Source: JBOFBH01 sp051657715
Lineage (GTDB): Bacteria > Actinomycetota > Actinomycetes > Actinomycetales > Angustibacteraceae
Assembly: GCA_051657715.1 (NCBI GenBank)
Contig: JBOFLF010000083.1
Span: 1-24,429 of the forward strand
Direction of reading: 5' to 3'
Length of the DNA: 24,429 nucleotides
A program made the translations under genes and the position numbers. Positions 22,145 to 24,429 of the stretch are shown in pieces; position 1 is the stretch's first letter, and every line of letters starts with the position of its first letter. The notes under the pieces are model-generated. The model was not told where the DNA came from. It was given only the letters and a program-made list of their open reading frames with translations, and did no database searches.

Positions 22145-23933
22145 ACCAGGCCGACGTCACCGGACCCCACGTGCCGCTGGTGTCCCGGCTCTGGACGTAC
22201 AGCGTGTGCCGCCCCGAGGCCAGCCCGGTGGTGGACTGGGTGGCCCGGATGCCCTCGGAGGTGGCGTTGAACGTGCCGTCGGTCGCGCTCATCGTCACCA
22301 CGGCGGTACCGCCGGCCCAGGGTGGGATGTCCAGGAAGTACCGGGCGGCGTTGATCCGCTGGGTCGCCGGACGTCCCACACTCCCGGACGCGCTGCCGTA
22401 GGCGTTGTCGTTGGCGGTGCCGGTGACCGTCACCGTGGTCCCGGTCACCGACGCGGACGCCGACGTGGTGTTCGGCCCGGTCGAGTCGACGTACGGCGTC
22501 CGGGAGTTCTTGGCCAAGGCCACCATGGAATCGCGCATCAGCGGCCAGAACGTGCCGTCCACACAGCTGTAGGGCGGGATGAAACCGCCGCAGCTGCCGG
22601 TGGCCGGCCCGACCTCGATGGTGAAGCTGGGCACCCCGAGGGTGCCGTAGGTGTGGTCGTCGGTGGTCCCGGTGGTGGAGTAGAGGATCTCCGGCCCCGT
22701 ACCCGTCCGGTACCCGTTGTAATAGCTCATCCGGAAGGCCAACGAGCGCAACCCGGCGTTGTTCGGCGACAACGTCGTCGTCCAGCCCCACGGCAGCAGC
22801 GTGAGGTTGGAGTAGCTGTGCAGCGACAGCACGGCACCCGAGGTCGTGGACGAGGCGGCGTCGGTGTTGTTCGGACCCCGGGTATCCGCGAACAGCTGAC
22901 CGAACAAGGTCTCCAGCGCCTGCTGCTCCGGCTCCGAGGCGGCGCCGGTGCCGCGGTAGGTCTGGTCGCAGGGGAGCGTCGAGGCGCCCGCGCCTCCCCA
23001 CTTGAAGGTGGCGTTGCGGTTCAGGTCCACCCCAGCCTGGTTGGACACGGTGGGCGGAGAGACGCAACCGCTCCCGTCCGTGGTGTTCGCGTTCTTGCGT
23101 TGCAGGTACGGCGCGCTGCCGCCGGATTCGACGATCTGACGTCCGTCCGGGTTCGCCACCGGGACGACCCACAGCTCCTGGTGGTCCAACAGCGTCGTGA
23201 CGTCAGGCAGAACCTCGTAGTTGTTCACCAGGTGGTCGATCCAGCGCCAGGCCATCTCGGCCGTGGACAGCTCGCGGGCGTGGATCGCGGCGATCACGAT
23301 CGTCCGCGGCTTGCTCGTGCTCGGGGTCAGCGCACAGTCGCCGGGCTGCTGCTTGGTCAGGCAGATCGCCCGCAGATCCTGCCCACCGAGTCCCTGCTGC
23401 TTGCGCCAGGAGTCGCCGTAGTCGATCACCTTCGCCAGATCCGGTCGAGCTGCCTCGACATCGGTGAGGTGCTGCTGGTGGGCGTCCACCGTGCGGTAGC
23501 CGCCGTAGAACGTCGGGTAGACCCCGGGGACGGCTTTGCGCCGGTCTCGTGCCCCGATCGACGCTCCCGCCGGGCGCAGTGTCCGCTCGACCCGCACCGT
23601 GAAGCCCCGGTTGCGCAGCTGCCTGAGGGTGGCGGCGTCACCGACCACGAAGTAGTCCCGGCCGGCGCGGTGCTCGGCGAGGTCGTAGCCGCTGTTCACC
23701 AACCGGCGTGCCTGCTGTGCCGAGGTGGTGGTAACCCGGAGCAGGTCGACCTGCCCGCGAGGGGTGAGAGCGGTGGCCCAGCCCTCGGGCGCCGAGACGG
23801 CTTGAGCGCCGTTGCCTACCGCCAGCGGGATGACGACGGCGAAGGCGGCAAGGGCGCTGACCACGGCGCGTCGACGTCGGCGTGCTCTGGCGTCGCCGTG
23901 GTCGGGCCGAAGCGGCGGTGTGGATCGAGACAT
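22131..23933 (-). CDS. secreted M14-family zinc carboxypeptidase
   Basis: This 600-residue exported metallopeptidase would remove C-terminal residues from peptides outside the cell. Residues 1-48 form a signal peptide with an Arg-rich n-region (RARRRRRAVVSALAAFAVVIPLAVGNGAQA). A propeptide-like region runs to about 135, and the M14 domain spans about 140-475. Zinc ligands are His218 and Glu221 (AIHARE) and His372 (SLHSYS); the catalytic Glu is Glu440 (FTIEVGP); NRN at 305-307 holds the substrate-binding Arg306. The C-terminal 120 residues are a Ser/Thr-rich beta domain (VTGTTVTVTGTANDN … TLYVQSRDTSGTWGPVTSAWFTVP), probably Ig/FN3-like. ATG 23933 has GGGGGAA upstream. It faces dinG convergently (51-bp gap), and its upstream region is shared with the SOS promoter at 24155. 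Confidence 0.93.
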   Translation of the reverse strand: MSRSTPPLRPDHGDARARRRRRAVVSALAAFAVVIPLAVGNGAQAVSAPEGWATALTPRGQVDLLRVTTTSAQQARRLVNSGYDLAEHRAGRDYFVVGDAATLRQLRNRGFTVRVERTLRPAGASIGARDRRKAVPGVYPTFYGGYRTVDAHQQHLTDVEAARPDLAKVIDYGDSWRKQQGLGGQDLRAICLTKQQPGDCALTPSTSKPRTIVIAAIHARELSTAEMAWRWIDHLVNNYEVLPDVTTLLDHQELWVVPVANPDGRQIVESGGSAPYLQRKNANTTDGSGCVSPPTVSNQAGVDLNRNATFKWGGAGASTLPCDQTYRGTGAASEPEQQALETLFGQLFADTRGPNNTDAASSTTSGAVLSLHSYSNLTLLPWGWTTTLSPNNAGLRSLAFRMSYYNGYRTGTGPEILYSTTGTTDDHTYGTLGVPSFTIEVGPATGSCGGFIPPYSCVDGTFWPLMRDSMVALAKNSRTPYVDSTGPNTTSASASVTGTTVTVTGTANDNAYGSASGSVGRPATQRINAARYFLDIPPWAGGTAVVTMSATDGTFNATSEGIRATQSTTGLASGRHTLYVQSRDTSGTWGPVTSAWFTVP

Positions 23934-24081
23934 GAGTGTTCCCCCAAACAGAATCGATGGCCAGGACCGCCGACGCTACTGGCCGTCGTCTCTTGGGCAG
24001 GCAAAGCCGACGTCCGCCTTACGTCACCTCTACCGGCCACTCGCTGGTATGTCAGCAGCCTATGGCGGGCGCATGTACGGC

Positions 24082-24129
24082 ATCCCACCGTCGTGGGATT
24101 CGGTGGTGGCGGCCGGCGTCGTCGGCCGC
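24082..24129. repeat. two adjacent perfect hairpins upstream of the SOS promoter
   Basis: ATCCCAC-CGTC-GTGGGAT (24082-24099) has a 7-bp stem and 4-nt loop. GCGGCCG and CGGCCGC (24109-24115, 24123-24129) form a second 7-bp stem with a 7-nt loop. They lie between the divergent M14 start and the promoter at 24155 and could insulate the two units or bind a regulator. Confidence 0.4.
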
Positions 24130-24154
24130 AATGCCATGAGGCGGGTCGCGCGGC

Positions 24155-24197
24155 TTGACGGATGGCCGTGACCGTGTACATTCGAACATGTGTTCGA
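24155..24197 (+). promoter_or_regulatory. SOS promoter with a perfect LexA box overlapping the -10
   Basis: TTGACG (24155-24160), a 16-bp spacer and TACATT (24177-24182) form a good sigma-A-like promoter. TCGAACATGTGTTCGA (24182-24197) is a perfect 16-bp LexA palindrome that overlaps the last base of the -10 and the expected start site, the classical geometry for repression. From memory of actinobacterial gene order (dinG, then lexA), the controlled gene is probably lexA itself, mostly or wholly outside the window. Confidence 0.88.
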
Positions 24198-24350
24198 GAG
24201 GGTCAACGGGCGGGCGCTCCGGGCACATGGGGGAGCCGGGGGTCGGTACGGATGGGGGGAGCCGCTGACCTCCGGCTCTCGCACATGGGCCAGCTGTCAT
24301 GCCAGGGCGTGGCCCGAGGGTCAACAGCCTGAGAGGTGGAGGCGTGGGGG

Positions 24351-24429
24351 ATGTCCGCTGTCATGCGGCCGGGACGAACGTTGGATGTGATGACGTTCGG
24401 GGTGCCGTCAAGCACCTTCACCCTGTTGG
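24351..24429 (+). CDS. possible start of the SOS-controlled gene, truncated by the window edge
   Basis: An ATG at 24351 follows an excellent Shine-Dalgarno (AGGTGGAGG, 24334-24342). It opens a frame that runs off the window, beginning MSAVMRPGRTLDVMTFG. It lies about 150 bp downstream of the LexA-controlled promoter on the same strand. The 26 visible residues do not resemble the conserved part of LexA, though LexA proteins of this phylum often carry long variable N-termini. The identity is therefore undecided; the true start could also be the internal GTG/ATG at 24387/24390 or lie outside the window. Confidence 0.35.
   Translation, partial: MSAVMRPGRTLDVMTFGVPSSTFTLL

Larger units (their letters stand above)
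23934..24350. other. 417-bp non-coding interval upstream of the M14 gene and an SOS promoter
   Basis: No convincing protein-coding frame is present here. It contains the M14 Shine-Dalgarno, two inverted repeats (24082-24129), a promoter overlapping a perfect LexA box (24155-24197), and a leader of about 150 bp with a short inverted repeat (GAGCCG/CGGCTC, 24259-24278). Several short open frames exist but lack codon-bias or homology support. Confidence 0.6.

Noticed and set aside
22206..24158. A 650-codon open frame on the plus strand opposite the M14 peptidase
   Set aside because: It is an antisense shadow: Gly/Arg/Val-rich, without recognisable motifs, whereas the minus strand has the full zinc-site motifs and a signal peptide.
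24190..24390. A 66-codon plus-strand frame beginning inside the LexA box
   Set aside because: It starts within the operator at the expected transcription start, is Trp/Arg/Gly-rich and has no Shine-Dalgarno or family resemblance.

Overview
The window is chromosomal DNA from a high-GC actinobacterium. The evidence is the uniformly GC-rich, codon-phased sequence, frequent GTG starts, a LexA box of the Gram-positive type (TCGAAC-N4-GTTCGA), PafBC/RecA-NDp promoter motifs, a DUF2277 protein and an MT0933-like small protein. From memory, the order recA-recX, gluDCBA, miaB, miaA, dapF, hflX, dinG, then an SOS promoter, resembles the recA-to-lexA segment of Streptomyces and its relatives. I cannot name a genus. 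No rRNA, tRNA, insertion sequence, prophage or CRISPR array was seen.

Region 1 (1-4959) looks like an accessory cell-surface glycopolymer locus. It has a UDP-GlcNAc 2-epimerase (wecB), a WecG/TagA-family glycosyltransferase and, between them on the other strand, an alpha/alpha-toroid protein followed by an FAD/NAD(P) monooxygenase-like protein. wecB and the flavoprotein gene converge and overlap by about 160 bp, so their low-complexity C-terminal tails come from the two strands of the same repeat-bearing DNA. A possible fragment of a divergent gene lies at the left edge.

Region 2 (5107-9851) looks like a DNA-damage-responsive block. A three-gene ABC-2 exporter operon, a DUF2277 gene and recA-recX are each preceded by a match, or near match, to the actinobacterial RecA-NDp (PafBC-dependent) promoter TGTCRGTG-N8-TAnnnT. 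A near-perfect LexA box lies between DUF2277 and recA. The exporter and DUF2277 promoters sit so close to the start codons that their mRNAs should be leaderless or nearly so.

Region 3 (9944-13294, minus strand) is a glutamate-type ABC uptake operon, gluABCD. The binding-protein gene gluB is bracketed by two intercistronic hairpins.

Region 4 (13464-22079) holds the conserved housekeeping series: miaB and miaA (tRNA A37 modification), dapF (lysine and peptidoglycan precursor), a class I methyltransferase, hflX (ribosome-associated GTPase) and dinG (Fe-S helicase). A 58-residue MT0933-like orphan antitoxin lies between miaB and miaA. Several of these proteins carry in-frame tandem repeats of 12, 15 or 24 bp in predicted loops. 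Region 5 (22131-24429) has a secreted M14 zinc carboxypeptidase, a 417-bp non-coding stretch with two hairpins and an SOS promoter with a perfect LexA box, and the start of a truncated reading frame at the right edge.
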